NCBI GenBank assembly: GCA_002104945.1
Contig: MCFH01000010.1
Location: 248,001 to 312,000, forward strand
Direction of reading: 5' to 3'
Length of the DNA stretch: 64,000 nucleotides
Origin: Piromyces finnis
Taxonomy: Eukaryota; Neocallimastigomycota; Neocallimastigomycetes; Neocallimastigales; Neocallimastigaceae
Positions 14,751 through 33,860 of the stretch are shown here, piece after piece. Both the position numbers and the translations under genes were made by a program. The notes under the pieces are model-generated. The model searched no databases. It was not told the DNA's origin and saw only the letters and a program-made list of their open reading frames with translations. Each line of letters begins with the position of its first letter. Positions within the stretch are counted from its first letter, which is position 1.

Positions 14751-15508
14751 AATTAAATAACAATTTATTGAATATTGTTAAATATAATTTTTAATTAAAT
14801 GAATTTTACTGATTAATAGTTTTTTTTTTTTTTAATAATCTATAATAAATTAATGTTAATAGCAATGTTTTATATATACATATAAATATTTGTTATATTT
14901 TTTAAATTTGAATTTGAAATTGAATTTCATTTAATTTTATAACTTAATAATATTTTTTTTATTTCACAAAGAAATTATACAAAAAACCAAGTTAAACCTA
15001 ATCCTATTGTTAAAATAATTTAAATGAAAAAAAAAAATTAAATTATATTAATATGAAAAATACATAATATAAAATACAATATAATTTATAATTAATAAAT
15101 ATTTTCAAATAATTAATATTATATATATTTTCATATCAGACTTATAGAAAGATATAAATATTTTGTATTAAATTAATGAATAATTCATTTTTTATGTTCT
15201 TTTATATTATTGTCAAAAACTCTTATTCATATATCACTTAAAATTCATTCACATTTTTAAAGGTTAATGATACATTGTTAGTGGATTTTGAAAATCTATT
15301 TTACATAATCAATATAAATAAATTAAATAATATATTTCAACAATTGATTATTTATATATGTCATTTAATATATATTTTAACTTTCTAATTAAAGTTTATT
15401 TATAATATAAATGATTTATTCATTCATTAAATATTTAATTTTTTGTTAATAAAAAATAAAATAAAATAATATAAAAAAAAGCAAAGTTAAAAATAAATTG
15501 AGAAAAAA
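14751..15508. promoter_or_regulatory. Divergent intergenic region CTF18 / LRRC40-like
   Basis: These 758 bp lie between two divergently transcribed start codons, so they must hold both promoters. The sequence is A/T runs with no recognisable binding site or TATA element that stands out from the background. The last 30 bp before the plus-strand start are A-rich, ending in A6 before ATG. Confidence 0.5.
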
Positions 15509-18339
15509 ATGAGAAGGTTTACAGGTTTTCGAGATGAAAATGCTGAACGAAATATTCAAGAAAAAGTTAAAAAGCAATTAAAGTCTTTAGTAAGACAAGG
15601 TTATAAACATGGTTATATAAATATTTCCAATAGAAATTTATCTGAAATTCCTGATTATGTTTTTAATCCTGATGATGTTTATGAAACTGAAAATATTGAT
15701 TATGATTTTAACCGTAGTGTTGATGATGCTGACTGGTGGGAAATTGTAAATATGCGTTTTTAAATATTTATTTTTTTTTTGCTATTGTATAAAATAAATA
15801 ACTAATTAATTAATATATATTAATACATACATATATTTATAAAATAGTCAGAATTGAAGAAATTTAATATAGCTAATAATAAAATAGAATTTATTAGTCC
15901 AAAAATTGGTCAATTGGATACTTTAGTTCATTTAAATGTAAATATTAAACAATTATTATATATATACAAGATATGAAGAACATTTTTTAAAATTAAATTT
16001 CTTATTATTGGAATTATTAAAACTTTCGTTTTTAAATTTCAATTTTTGTATTGCTAGTTTTGTGATAATAAGTTGACATCTTTACCACAAGAAATTCAGA
16101 ATTTACAGTTAGTTACTAGTATTCACCTAGAAAGAAATAATTTTTCTACTATTCCGTTACCACTTTTTGAATTAGAAAATTTAGTTGAGTTATTTCTTTT
16201 TAATAATAAACTTTGTGGAGATCTTAATGAATATAAATTTTATAAACTTCAAAATTTGGAAGTCTTAGATTTATCTGAAAACTTTATTGAAAATGTTGGT
16301 GATTGCTTTTCACAAAATAAAAAATTAAGAAAATTACAACTCTCTCATAATAGAATTAAAGAAATATCCTCATTAGATTTAAAACATTGTAAAGAACTTG
16401 AGTTGTCTCATAATGAATTAGTTTCCATTTTTACAGAAGAAGTATTTATTATTTATATTAAAAATATTTAATATTTTAATTATCATAAATAAATCAATAA
16501 GTAAATATATAATTAAATATATTAACAAATAAATATGTGTATATATATAATACTACTAATAATATATAAATATAGCAATCTTTCCCAATGTTACAAAGAT
16601 TAGATTTAAGAAACAATAAGTTACAATCAATTGGTAATCATATTTCATGTCCGGAATTAAAGGTAATTAATTATATAAATAGATATATATTTTTATATGT
16701 AGTTAATTTTCTTATATATTAAATGTTTTAAAAATATAACATATATTTAAATTTCATTTTTCAATAATATTTTTAGGAATTATATTTAACTAGTAATAGG
16801 CTAAGTTCAGTAGGTTCAATATTAAAAACAGCTTCTCATTTAAATATATTGGATATATTTGGAAATGTTTTTAAAGAGGTTCCTCAGGATGTATTGAATA
16901 TGAAAGAAATAACTAGATTAGATTTAGGAAATAATGATATAACTGAATTACCTCCAAGACTTGGTTTATTGACAACCATAAAATTTTTAAGGTTCGAAGG
17001 AAATATGATTAAGGGTATTAAGGCAACAAAAACATCCGATGTTTTAGAACTTTTAAAGAATAGAATACCTGCTAACGAACTTGAAGGTTTTTTTTAATAT
17101 TTATATTTTAATATCTTAATTATTATATTTTTTTTATCATTTGCTTATATGATGCTATTTTTTTTTTTAATAAAATTAGAGGATTTTTCTGACCCATTTA
17201 ATCATAAAGTTCAAATAAGAATGCCTAATAATAATCAAAATCAAAATATAAGTACTGATCCATTTGATGGTCCATTTAATAATTCAGTAAAACCACCTTC
17301 CCCAAAGAAAAATAATAATAGCTATAATTTGTATAATAATCAATTTGGTAATACTACAAAACCACCTTCCCCCAAAAAAACAGATGACTATGATAACCCA
17401 TTTAGAAATAATCAAAAAGTAAATCAAAGACGTGGTTATAATATTCTTCAGTCATCATTTTCTAATAGTTTTTATGATACTTCAAATCAGCCTTTTAATA
17501 ATCAATCTAGTTATCATAATAGAAATAATTCTAATCAGACATTAATATCTGCTGATCCATTTAAAAATTCAAATCGTCCAGTATCTACTAGTACTTATAA
17601 TTCAAGAAATGGTTTTCATAATTCAAATAAAGTATCTTCTAGTTCCTATGATAATCAGAATCAACAAATAAGTAATCATAATAATATGAACAATAATAGT
17701 ACTAAAATTACAGTATCTTCTCAAAATACAAATACCCGAACATTAGATGTTTCATCTAAAGGATTGGCATCCTTAGAAATGAGTGATCTTGAATCAGTTT
17801 CTTTTGCCGCGGAAACTGTCGATCTTTCAAAGAATATGTTTACAAGAGTTCCAAGCTCACTTTCTATATATGCAACTTCATTAACCTCTCTTACTATTAA
17901 TTTTAATAGAATTACTGATTTTCCAGATTATCTTACTCTTCCAAATCTTGCTCATTTATCCATGACTCATAATTTATTAAAGGAATTTCCTGAAAATATA
18001 AATTCTTCACAATTTCCAAGACTTTTAGAATTAAATTTATCATATAATAATATTAAAAATCTACCTTCTAATCGTATTCCATTCCCAAAATTAGATGTTC
18101 TTATACTATCAAAAAATAAAATTGAAGCGATTCCAAATCCAGAAGTTTTCGAACAACTTACAGTACTAGATTTATCAGATAATTCTATTAGTTTTATTCC
18201 ACCAAAATTAGGATTATGTAGCAAATTACAAAAATTACAATTAGAAGGGAATACTTTTAGAATTCCGCGTTATCAAATATTACAAAGAGGTACTGCATCA
18301 ATTTTAGCTTATTTAAAGGATCGTATTCCTCAAAATTAA
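15509..18339 (+). CDS. Leucine-rich-repeat protein, LRRC40-like
   Basis: Six exons (15509-15745, 15848-15937, 16058-16441, 16576-16662, 16777-17086, 17180-18339) join in frame to 755 residues. The N-terminus matches LRRC40: INISNRNLSEIPD, then DDADWWE, then SELKKFNIANNKIE. A long array of LxxLxLxxNxL repeats runs to about residue 366. It is interrupted at about 370-575 by an Asn/Ser-rich insert, then repeats resume and end with ILAYLKDRIPQN, close to the LRRC40 C-terminal EYLRSRI-type tail. The insert contains three DPF, one NPF, a GPF and a QPF motif and two copies of KPPSPKK. DPF and NPF are known docking motifs for the AP-2 ear and EH domains, but whether they work here is inference. LRRC40 has no settled function. 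It is divergent from CTF18. Confidence 0.85.
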
Positions 18340-18809
18340 AAAATATTAAAAATATTAGTAGCAACTGAATAAATGTGTAAATATTAATTTAATAACTTAA
18401 AATAAAATAAAATAAAATAAAATAAAATAAAATAAAATAAAATAAAATAAAATAAAATAAAATAAAATAAAATAAAATAAAATAAAATAAAATAAAATAA
18501 AATAATAAAATAATAAAATAATAAAATAATGAAATAATAATAATAACAACATTACTAAATTAATAAAATCACAATAAAGTTAATGAATAATAATGATAAT
18601 AATAATGATTAATATATCATCTATATTAAAATTATAATATTATAATTTATAATGGTTTAATTATAATTCAAAAGAAATTTTTTAATTTTTATTATATTTT
18701 TCTTTTTTTTAATTTTAAGATATTTCCAAAAAGTTTAGAAATTTTAATTTTATTTTTTATTTATTTATATTAATTAATTAAGTCAAAAATTAAAAACTTT
18801 AACTATGAT

Positions 18810-18855
<46 letters not shown>

Positions 18856-19202
18856 CTACTACTCTTTATTCTATAAATTATAAATAATAAATATATATAT
18901 ATATATAATTGAATATTTATTCTAATAAGCAAAAAACATTAGTTATATATAATACATTTTTAAAAATTATTACTTGGTTTATGTTTTTTTACATATAGAA
19001 ATATTATGCGTGAGGATTAAATTAATGTATGTAAAATGGTTCTGATAACATTGATACGTTGATTGTATTTGTATTTTTATATTATTGTGTTTATCTTATG
19101 ATAATTTATAAGGAAATTTACAATATATCGATGATTAATAGTGTTTGCTTTAAATGTATAGAGTTTGTGATATAATTGAATATGTCTTTTTAAATTAAAA
19201 AG
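18340..19202. other. Convergent 3' spacer LRRC40-like / FAM72
   Basis: These 863 bp lie between two convergent stop codons. They contain the AAAAT pentanucleotide array at about 18399-18541 and a run of 42 T at 18811-18852. No open frame of protein-like composition is present. Confidence 0.6.
18399..18541. repeat. (AAAAT)n array passing into an AAAATAAT octamer
   Basis: About 21 tandem copies of the pentamer AAAAT run from 18399 to about 18503. The unit then changes to the octamer AAAATAAT, four copies plus a degenerate GAAATAAT copy, before ending in AAT repeats. It starts about 60 bp after the stop codon of the LRRC40-like gene. Confidence 0.85.
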
Positions 19203-20264
19203 TTAACGGCACAAAATTTCACATTCATCATCATATGTGTTTGAAGCTTTGTCATGATATGATAATTGAGCCCATAATAATGGTTTTTGACCTATTTTAT
19301 TTTATTTTATTTTATTTTAATACTTTGAAAAATTTATTTATTAATAATAAGTATTTTAATATTTCTCCATTTTTTATCATTACCAGTTGAGTCCATTCTT
19401 TCTTTAGCTCTTACTGAGTCATTATGAAACATCCAGAAATGTCCGTTATTACATGCACTCATACATACTTCACATGGTTGTGTTACATGATAACCTACAA
19501 CATTTCCACTATTGATTTAATATAGATTAAGTATTAGCAATATTATTATTTAATAATATTAATATTAATATTATTATTATTATTATTTTACCATCCTAGA
19601 CAAGCTACATCCCTTATTTGGCATAAACAATTTCTGGTTACGTAATCGTTTGCTACTAATTGAACACTATAATTTTTTTTATTTTAAATAATTTATATAT
19701 ATAATAAATTATTATTAGTATTTTTTTTCTAATTGTCATTATTCTATTTTATTATTTAATCATTCATATATACCCTATTGGTGCTGCATCTGTACTATAT
19801 AATTCAACTCTAGTATCTGCTAATAAAATAGCTTTCATTCCCCTTCTACACAGCACTCCCTGACAATAGCGACAATTTAATTGACAAACTGATTTTGATT
19901 TAAAGCTTGAATGTAAGGAATTATTATTGTAGCTTGAGCGTGAAAGATTATGGTAATGATGATTTCTATTATGATGAGTATTTGAATTGGAGGGTAGTAC
20001 ATTTTGAGAATTCATTGAAAGATTAGATAACGCAGCTGTTGCAGTAGATGGATTATTATGCATTCTTGAATATATTAAATTATTAACAATGTTAGAAATA
20101 TTATTAGTTTGTCCACTCAAGGAATTTAAACTACTTGTGTTTCTACTAAGACTAGCATTTGGTAATTGACTTGAACTATTTGGATTGTTAACAATTGTAT
20201 TATATAATGAATTTACTACAGAAGATTGAATATTTTGATAACTGGTAGTTGAATTATATGACAT
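19203..20264 (-). CDS. FAM72: FAM72 family protein
   Basis: Four exons (20264-19774, 19666-19592, 19508-19384, 19291-19203) join in frame to 259 residues. From about residue 125 the protein closely follows vertebrate FAM72: [68 protein letters not shown] and a C-terminal LLW plus acidic tail. The paired cysteines are likely to bind zinc. Human FAM72A antagonises the uracil-DNA glycosylase UNG2; a similar role here is inference. The first 120 or so residues are a Ser/Asn/His-rich extension; human FAM72 is about 149 residues. Stopping at the TAA near 19334 instead of splicing would lose the conserved LLW tail, so the fourth exon is preferred. The splice G|GTAATG to TAG|GTC restores DSTG followed by the tail. 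Confidence 0.93.
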
Positions 20265-20950
20265 TTCTTCTTCTTTTTTTTTTTTTTCTTCTTTATTAAT
20301 ATCTTTTTTTTTTTTATTTCTAATATATTATATGACACCAATGTATATAAGTTCTGAGTAGATATTAATTAATATAACATTAAAAGTTCAAGATGATACT
20401 TTATTTTCCAATATATATTTTCTTTTTAAGCTATAACTATTACGAAAAAAAGTATAAGCAAAAGTTATTTTTAACTTATTTGTAAATATAGGCTTATATT
20501 ATAATAATCGGAAATATATTTAAGCTTTTGATGAAGTTTATTTAATCTTTTTTTTTTTTTTATTTAAAGGTGTACTATAATTTATTAAGAGTTTTTATTA
20601 TTTCTATAAATCTATTGTTTTTAAAAATAAGTTTTTATATGAACTATCAAATAGCTTCGTAATGTATTAATCTTTAAATTTTTTAGAATTTTTTGAAGTT
20701 TTTTTTTTTTGAACAAATCAGTAATGATTATTATAAATATAATTATGTTAAGTAATAGTGTACCAAAAAAATTACATAAAAAAAAAAAAAAAAAAAAAAA
20801 AACTATTATTTGAAATGTGTGTATTTTTTTTTATTTAAAATAAAAAAAAATCTAAATGGTATACTTTTTCCAAATAAAGTATGTATTCTGAAATATTGTG
20901 AATTATGATAAAAAATATATATTTTAATACAAATCTTTATATTTATATAT

Positions 20951-20991
<41 letters not shown>

Positions 20992-22353
20992 TTTTCAATT
21001 AAAAGGAATTTGATTTATTTATATATATCTATATATTTGGAAACGTAAAGTTTTATATGTTAAATTAACTCTAATTTAGGAATTTTATAGCTTAAAAATT
21101 TAATATTATTTAAATTGAGGAAAAAAAAAAAGTATATAATAAATTTCTTTTATATTAAAATTATTATATTAAATGGTGTATGATGTATTATGCTAATCTA
21201 ATAATAAACATTTTAAATATATATTTTTTTAAAATATAATTTTTAAATTTTTTTGTTTAGTTTTTTTTTAAATATAAATAATACAGGTAATATTAAATTA
21301 ATCAATTTATTAAATTTTTAATATATATTTAATTTGTAAAATTAATAAATAATCGTAGTTTTTTTTTTTTTTTTTTATTATAAAAATAATAATATAGAAC
21401 GTTTCATTATTTATATTTTTTAATGGAAATTAAGATTTGTCTTAATTAATTATTTTTCAATTTTATTATTAAAATAAAAAATGTATAAAGTATTTTATCA
21501 ATATATTTTAAAATAATGAATAAAAATGAATGATCTAAATCAGTTATTAAATATAAGCAATCTTTTTTATTAATGTAATAATATATATATATTGAAATTG
21601 AAAAATAATTTACTCAAAAATGCATTAAAAAAATAATGCTAATAAATATAGATATAATAAAATGCAATTCTTGTTTTTTTTATTATTAAAATATAAATCT
21701 TAACAACAAATATGGAAAACTTTGAATTTTAAAGAGTAAAAAAAATTAATTAAAAAATCAAATTTAATTTTTTATATTATAAAGCTACAATTCAGTTTTA
21801 ATAAATCATTTATATAAAAATATATTAATATTTTTTTAATAATTGCAATATTGAAACATATGGCATTTACTACGAAAAAGTTGAAATTGTTTAATATGTT
21901 TTATGATATAAAAACTAAAAACTTAAATTATAAATAAATCAAAACAATTAGTATTTATAGTAACAAATAATATTTTTTTTTTAATTTTTCAAATCATTCT
22001 TTTTTTTTTTTTTTTTTTTTGTTTCAATTAAATATTATAAGTCTTAATGTTTTTTGTATTTATTTATTATTAATATTTATGCTTCTATTTTAAATAAAAT
22101 CTATATTTTAAATACTTTTTATATTTTAATTTATAATATTAATTTTGCTAAAATTTATACTAATAATGTAGTTTTGAAATAGAATAATTAAAATTTAAAG
22201 TTTCGAAAAATTAAATATGCTAATACTACTAATAATAAGAATTTAATTATATAAAATAAAGTAATCTTGTGAATAACAAGATATTAATAGAATTAAAAGA
22301 ATCAAATGAAATCATTGATCAATTGATCAAAATTATAATATTATTAAAATAAC
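20265..22353. other. 2.1 kb spacer FAM72 / Num1-like gene
   Basis: No gene is recognised. The region holds T and A homopolymers (T39 at 20952-20990, a run of A at about 20780-20801, T runs near 21360 and 22001) and short AT-rich inverted repeats expected by chance in this composition. It includes the promoter of FAM72, whose start is at 20264, and the 3' end of the Num1-like gene. Confidence 0.6.
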
Positions 22354-27879
<5,526 letters not shown>

Positions 27880-28358
27880 TATGTAATGGATATAATTAAA
27901 TTAATAAATTAATTTATTATAGACTATCACACTTTTAGTTTTTTTTTTTTTTTTTTTTTTTTTTAGGACTTAAATACTTAGTAAATATAATACTTTCTAT
28001 TATTTTTTTTTTTTTATTGTTCATTAATTAAAATGTTTTTTAACAAAAATGAACTTTATTAAATAAAAATAATTTTAAATATATCTCCCAAAATTCTTTT
28101 TATAATAATCTAGTTTTTAAAACTTAATTATTTACTTAACATATATATAAACTGACAGCATCTTTTTATATAAGTGAAAAAATGTATATCTAAAGCTATT
28201 ATATAACACATATAGTTCTAATATTAACTATATAAATTAATAATGAAGTTTATTATCTATTATATTATTATTACAAATTTAGGAAAACCTTCATATTTAA
28301 TTTACTTATTTACTTTGATGTACATATATCAAAAATTCTTAGTAAATCAAATTTATAA

Positions 28359-28397
<39 letters not shown>

Positions 28398-29568
28398 GTC
28401 ATTAATTTATTGTTATTTTTTAATATTTTATTAAATGAAACCATAATAAATAATAAACTAAATTTATTATTGAATTAAAAAATATATTTATTAAATGATA
28501 ATGATATAGCGCATTAGAAATGTATTGTTACGTATAGTTATTTAAATGTATAAATAAATTATTTTGTGAAATTCACTTTTTTAAATAGTTGAAATATTGA
28601 CAAACTTTTTTTATAATTTTATTGAATATTAATAAATTTAATATATATAAATACATATTCAAATATATTTTTATTTTGAAAAAATATAGATATGAAAATT
28701 TTTATTATATTTATAAAAAGAAAAATACAAATATTTTAAATATTTTGTATAAATCACTTCTCTACCTATAATATTAAATTTATTTTGAAGATTCATATAT
28801 TATAATATATTATAGTAATAAATAATATTTAAATAATGTATTATTTTTAAAAATTTAAAACCAAAACAAATTTCAATTTGTAATAAATTAACTTAGCATA
28901 TTAAATAGCTAAATATTTTTTTTTTTTTTTCCCTTCTTATTATTACCATACACCACTATATTTATATAAAAATAAATATAGGATAACCTATATAATTTGT
29001 TTATCTTTACATATACAGTAAATATTATATAATTAAAAATATGAAATTTCTTTTTATTAATATATATTATTGATGAAAATTTATAAAACCTAAAACACAA
29101 TAAATTTTACTTTGAATAAATAAATAATTCAATAATTATACTATTATTGATTATTTTAAATCAACTAATTATTAAAATATGCTTAATTATAATTTCCAAT
29201 ATCATTATAAAAAGATAATTCATTATAAAAGTATAATTATAAATTTAAAAAATTAATTTTAATAGAATCTGTAATTTAATTTTGAAATAAAACTTTTTTT
29301 TAAGATTAATTTTAATAATTATTCAAGTAAAACATTTTTTCCTATATTAACAGATACAGATATTATTAAACAATTTATAATTTACAAAAAGTATATTTAT
29401 TCTTATGAAATAAGATATATAATTAAAAATTAAATTATAGAATTACATAATCAAAAATTCATTTATATAAATAAAGAAAAAATAGTTTAATATACATATT
29501 TAAATAAAAAACATTATTAAATAAGTATTATTATAATAACTAATTTAATATATTTAATAAATTCAGTA
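27880..29568. promoter_or_regulatory. Divergent 1.7 kb region Num1-like / BAT2-like genes
   Basis: The region lies between two divergent start codons and so holds both promoters. It contains T24 at about 27940-27963 and an AAAT tetranucleotide run at about 28361-28396, otherwise unstructured AT-rich DNA. An open frame near 28909-29100 (-) translates to Tyr/Lys/Ile strings with no recognisable domain and is not called as a gene. Confidence 0.5.
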
Positions 29569-30812
29569 ATGCAAGGGAGTGGTAGACTGCGTCCTGCTAT
29601 GGTGGCAGCTCCAAAACCAGTTGATTTACCAAGTTTAAGGAAACAGAATAAAGGATTGGACCCAACAATTAGTTTAGTACCGTCAGGAAGTTGTTGGGGA
29701 AAATCAAGTAATGATAAAAAAGATGAAGGTAATCCTTGGAATCGCTCAAATTCAAAATTTCAATCTCAAGATTTTCCAACTGCAGCTGAAGTTTTAAAAG
29801 AAGAGGTATGAATGTACATGTATATGTTAATTACGTTTTTGAAAAATTTAAAGTTAATTTATATTTAATATTAAAATATTTTTATAAATAGAAAGAAAAG
29901 AAGGAAAAAGAGCAAAAACAAAGTAAAATTTCGAAAGAAAGGTAAATATAAACTTTATAATTATTTCAAAATATTAATAATTCTAAAAATATATATTTTT
30001 TCTTTTTTTAAAAATTTTGTATGTTAATAAGTAAATCAAAAAATCTGAGTGAATATGTAAATGATGAATCACAGGATAATATAAATGAAAATGATAATAA
30101 TATTCGTGTTGATGATAAAGTAAATAATATTAATATAGAGAAAAGAGAATATCCTAAAACACAAGAGCAATTAAAAAATACAACAAATTCAGAATATTAT
30201 AATAATGTAACACCTTGGATGGATGATGATGAAGAAATGGATTTTTCAAAAGATCCAATAATAGCTGGAATGATAAATTCAGAACTTAATAAGGATGAGA
30301 ACAATACAAAGGAAGAAGAAAATGAAAAGGAAAACAATACAAATAATGATGATAGTAATAATAATAATAATTTAGATAAATTTAATAGTATTAATGATAC
30401 CAATCTTAACCATGAGGATGAGAGAATAAATCAAAAATTTGATAAGAGGAACATAAGAAATAATAATTTTAATTATAATAATAGTAATAGATTCGATAAT
30501 AGTAATAGATTTTATAAAGAGCAAGAAAGAAATGACACATATTATTCTCCAAAATTTGGTAATAATAGAACTGATCAATATTATCAACGAAATAATAATA
30601 GTAATAAGTATTTTAATATAAATAATAGTAATGGAGGAATGAGATATGAAGAATATAATGATAAACATATAGATAATGAACTTTTTAATAATATGAACAA
30701 TATTAGTGGTAGTCCATATAAATATGAACAAAGATCAAACTCTGGAACGCGAATGGGAAAATCAATGGATAGATATCAAGATAGTCAAGGAATGCGTAAC
30801 TCATATTTTGAG

Positions 30813-30843
<31 letters not shown>

Positions 30844-30919
30844 GTAATCGTGGTGGTTTTCCTAATAATATAAGAACAAGAAGTGGGACAAGATGGAATA
30901 ATAGCAGAGGTGCTTCAGA

Positions 30920-30975
<56 letters not shown>

Positions 30976-31836
30976 GCGATGTGGATGTTGAAGTAGAAAG
31001 GGGAAGAAATAATTTTGATTATAATCGTGGAAGAGGAAATATAAGGAATAATAGTAGAAATGGAAATATGGGTATTAATAATTATTCAGAAAATAATAAA
31101 AATTTTGATAATTATGAATCATATTATCGAATGAATTCAAGTATAGTGAATGACGGAAATAAAAGTCTTGATATGAATAATGGTAGTAATAACACTTTTA
31201 GAGTAGGATCATATGATAGCGCAAGAAATGATTTCATTGAAAATAGAATGAATAAAGGAAGAATAAATAATGATTATGATTTAAAGGAAAAACCACAGTT
31301 TAATAATTATAGAAATAATGGTAAAAATGTTAGTTATTATGATTCATGGCAAAGATCTAATAATAATGATTATTATCAAAAACCTTCAGGATTAAGAGAT
31401 TATTCATCAAGAGATGAACTAAATATTAATTCTTTTGAAGGTAGAAATGGTAAGTACATATAAATAATAATACAATTTTTAAAGGTAAGTGATTAAGTGT
31501 TAAATTTCTTTTATAATATATTAAATCAGGTCAAATGCCACACTCACCTTATCATCGACCATTTTCTTCAAGTTATAATAATAGTTATTTGGATGATCAC
31601 ATGAGAAATCCAACTTATAGTAATGGATATATACCAAATAATAATAATAATAACGATAATAATAATTTGAATGTTAAAAATGATAAGGAAAATGAAGAGA
31701 ATATAATTACTTCCAATGCTACTACAACTACTATTTCTAATAGCACTAATAATAACACTGCTACTAGTAATATTATTATTAATGAAAGTGATAATAATCA
31801 ACTAAATAGTATTGATACTAATGAAAACATCGATAT

Positions 31837-31868
<32 letters not shown>

Positions 31869-33688
31869 ACAATAGTAATAACAACAATAATAATAGTAGT
31901 AGCAAAAATAATAACAATTCTGAAAGAAAAAAACAAGAAGGAATAAATACTAATAGTAATCCAGTATTGGATGAAACCAAATTGATGGAAACTTTTAAGA
32001 TAACGGCTGGAGGTCAAGGTAATAAACCATATGTTGAAATTCAAAAAGAACTTATGGCAAAATCAGCAGAAAAAGCAAGAAAACGCAAAGAAGAAGAATT
32101 ACAACGTGAAAAAGATGAAGCAGAAAAACGGCGTCAACAAAAGTTAAAGGAATTAGAAGAAAGAATGAGGAAAAAGAAGGAGATGTTAGAAAAAAAGAAT
32201 AGTAAAGACGAAGAAAGAAAAGAGGAAAAAAATGATACACCTGCAAAAAAAGAAACAGTAAATGAATTAGAAAGGCCAAAAGAAGAACAAGAAATGCAAA
32301 ATAAAATTTCAAAATCGAATAAGCTATTTAATAAAGAAAATATAACAATACTCCAGAAACCAAAAGCAGTTGAAGATACGGAACAAAATAATAGTATAGA
32401 TAAGAAGAATACACTTGAAACTAAGAAGAATGAGACTTCCAGGATTAATGTTAAAGGAAGTGATCAAAATTCAAGGTCAATATCTGTGAAACAAAATAAT
32501 ATTAGATCAACTCCAATTAAATCTAATATTTCAGGTAATAATTATCAATATATAATCTCATATTTAGTAAGAATAATAATAAAATTTATTATGCTTAAAT
32601 TATATTATATAAATATTAATTAGGTGAACCAGCTACTCCGATAAAAGTACATCATTCTACATATACAATTCAAGAAATTGATAGTGTGATGGATACAATA
32701 AAGAAAACTATGCATGATTCTAGCAGATTAACGAGAAAAGATGATAATGACTTTAAGAATTCTAAACAAAACTATCGTAATAATAATACCAATACCAATA
32801 CCAATAACAATAGCAATAAAAAATATTTTTATAATAGTAGAGATGATGGTAAGCTTTATGGAAGAAATTCAAGTACTAATTCAAGAGATGATGGTCAAAG
32901 TTTTAGAAGAAAAGATAGTGAGAATGGTAGAAGTAGAAATACATCAGATAGAACATATAAAGAACAGTATAAAGTAGCAAAAGATGATAATGATAATAAA
33001 TTTTGTAAAGGTATAAGTACAAGTGAAAAATGTAATATGGTACAAGACAAAAAACATGAAAATATAAAGAATGATACTACTATAGAGTCAAAGGATACTT
33101 CAAAAGCAAATGAAAATAAAATGAATATTACTAAAGAAGGTGATAGCAAAAAACAAACTACAAAAGGTATTAAAATGAAAATAAGTAGGAATGAAGTATT
33201 TAAATCAAATAAACCATATATATTTGCTGTACCAGATTCTGTTTCTGGAAGTATTGGAAATAAAAAATTAAGTTTCTTTGCACAAGATGTTGATAGTGAA
33301 GATGTAAATGATAAAAGTGATGATAAAGATAAAAATGAATTGGAAAAAAAAGAAGAATCAATTAAAAAAGATGAAAATATAATTATTAAAGAAAGTAAAA
33401 GCCAACAACAAAAATTAACTGATAATAAAGTAATACAAAAATCAAATTATTTAAAAAATACTGATGAATTGGAGAATGCTGATAAAATAAAAGAGAATAA
33501 ATTATTTGAAAAACCCCAAGGTAAAGAATTCTAATTAATAAAGATACTATTATAATATAAAGTATTTTTTATTTACAAAATACTAATACATTAAATATAT
33601 TCTAGATTCTGAAAAAGATGATTTATTATCTCAATTAAATAATAAAATAATAAATCAATCTGAAACCGAAAATAATTGTAATCTTGGA

Positions 33689-33765
<77 letters not shown>

Positions 33766-33781
33766 GAATAATAATAATAAT

Positions 33782-33860
<79 letters not shown>

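Noticed and set aside
28909-29100. 63-codon minus-strand frame
   Set aside because: Tyr/Lys/Ile-rich translation, no domain and no partner exon; probably spacer.
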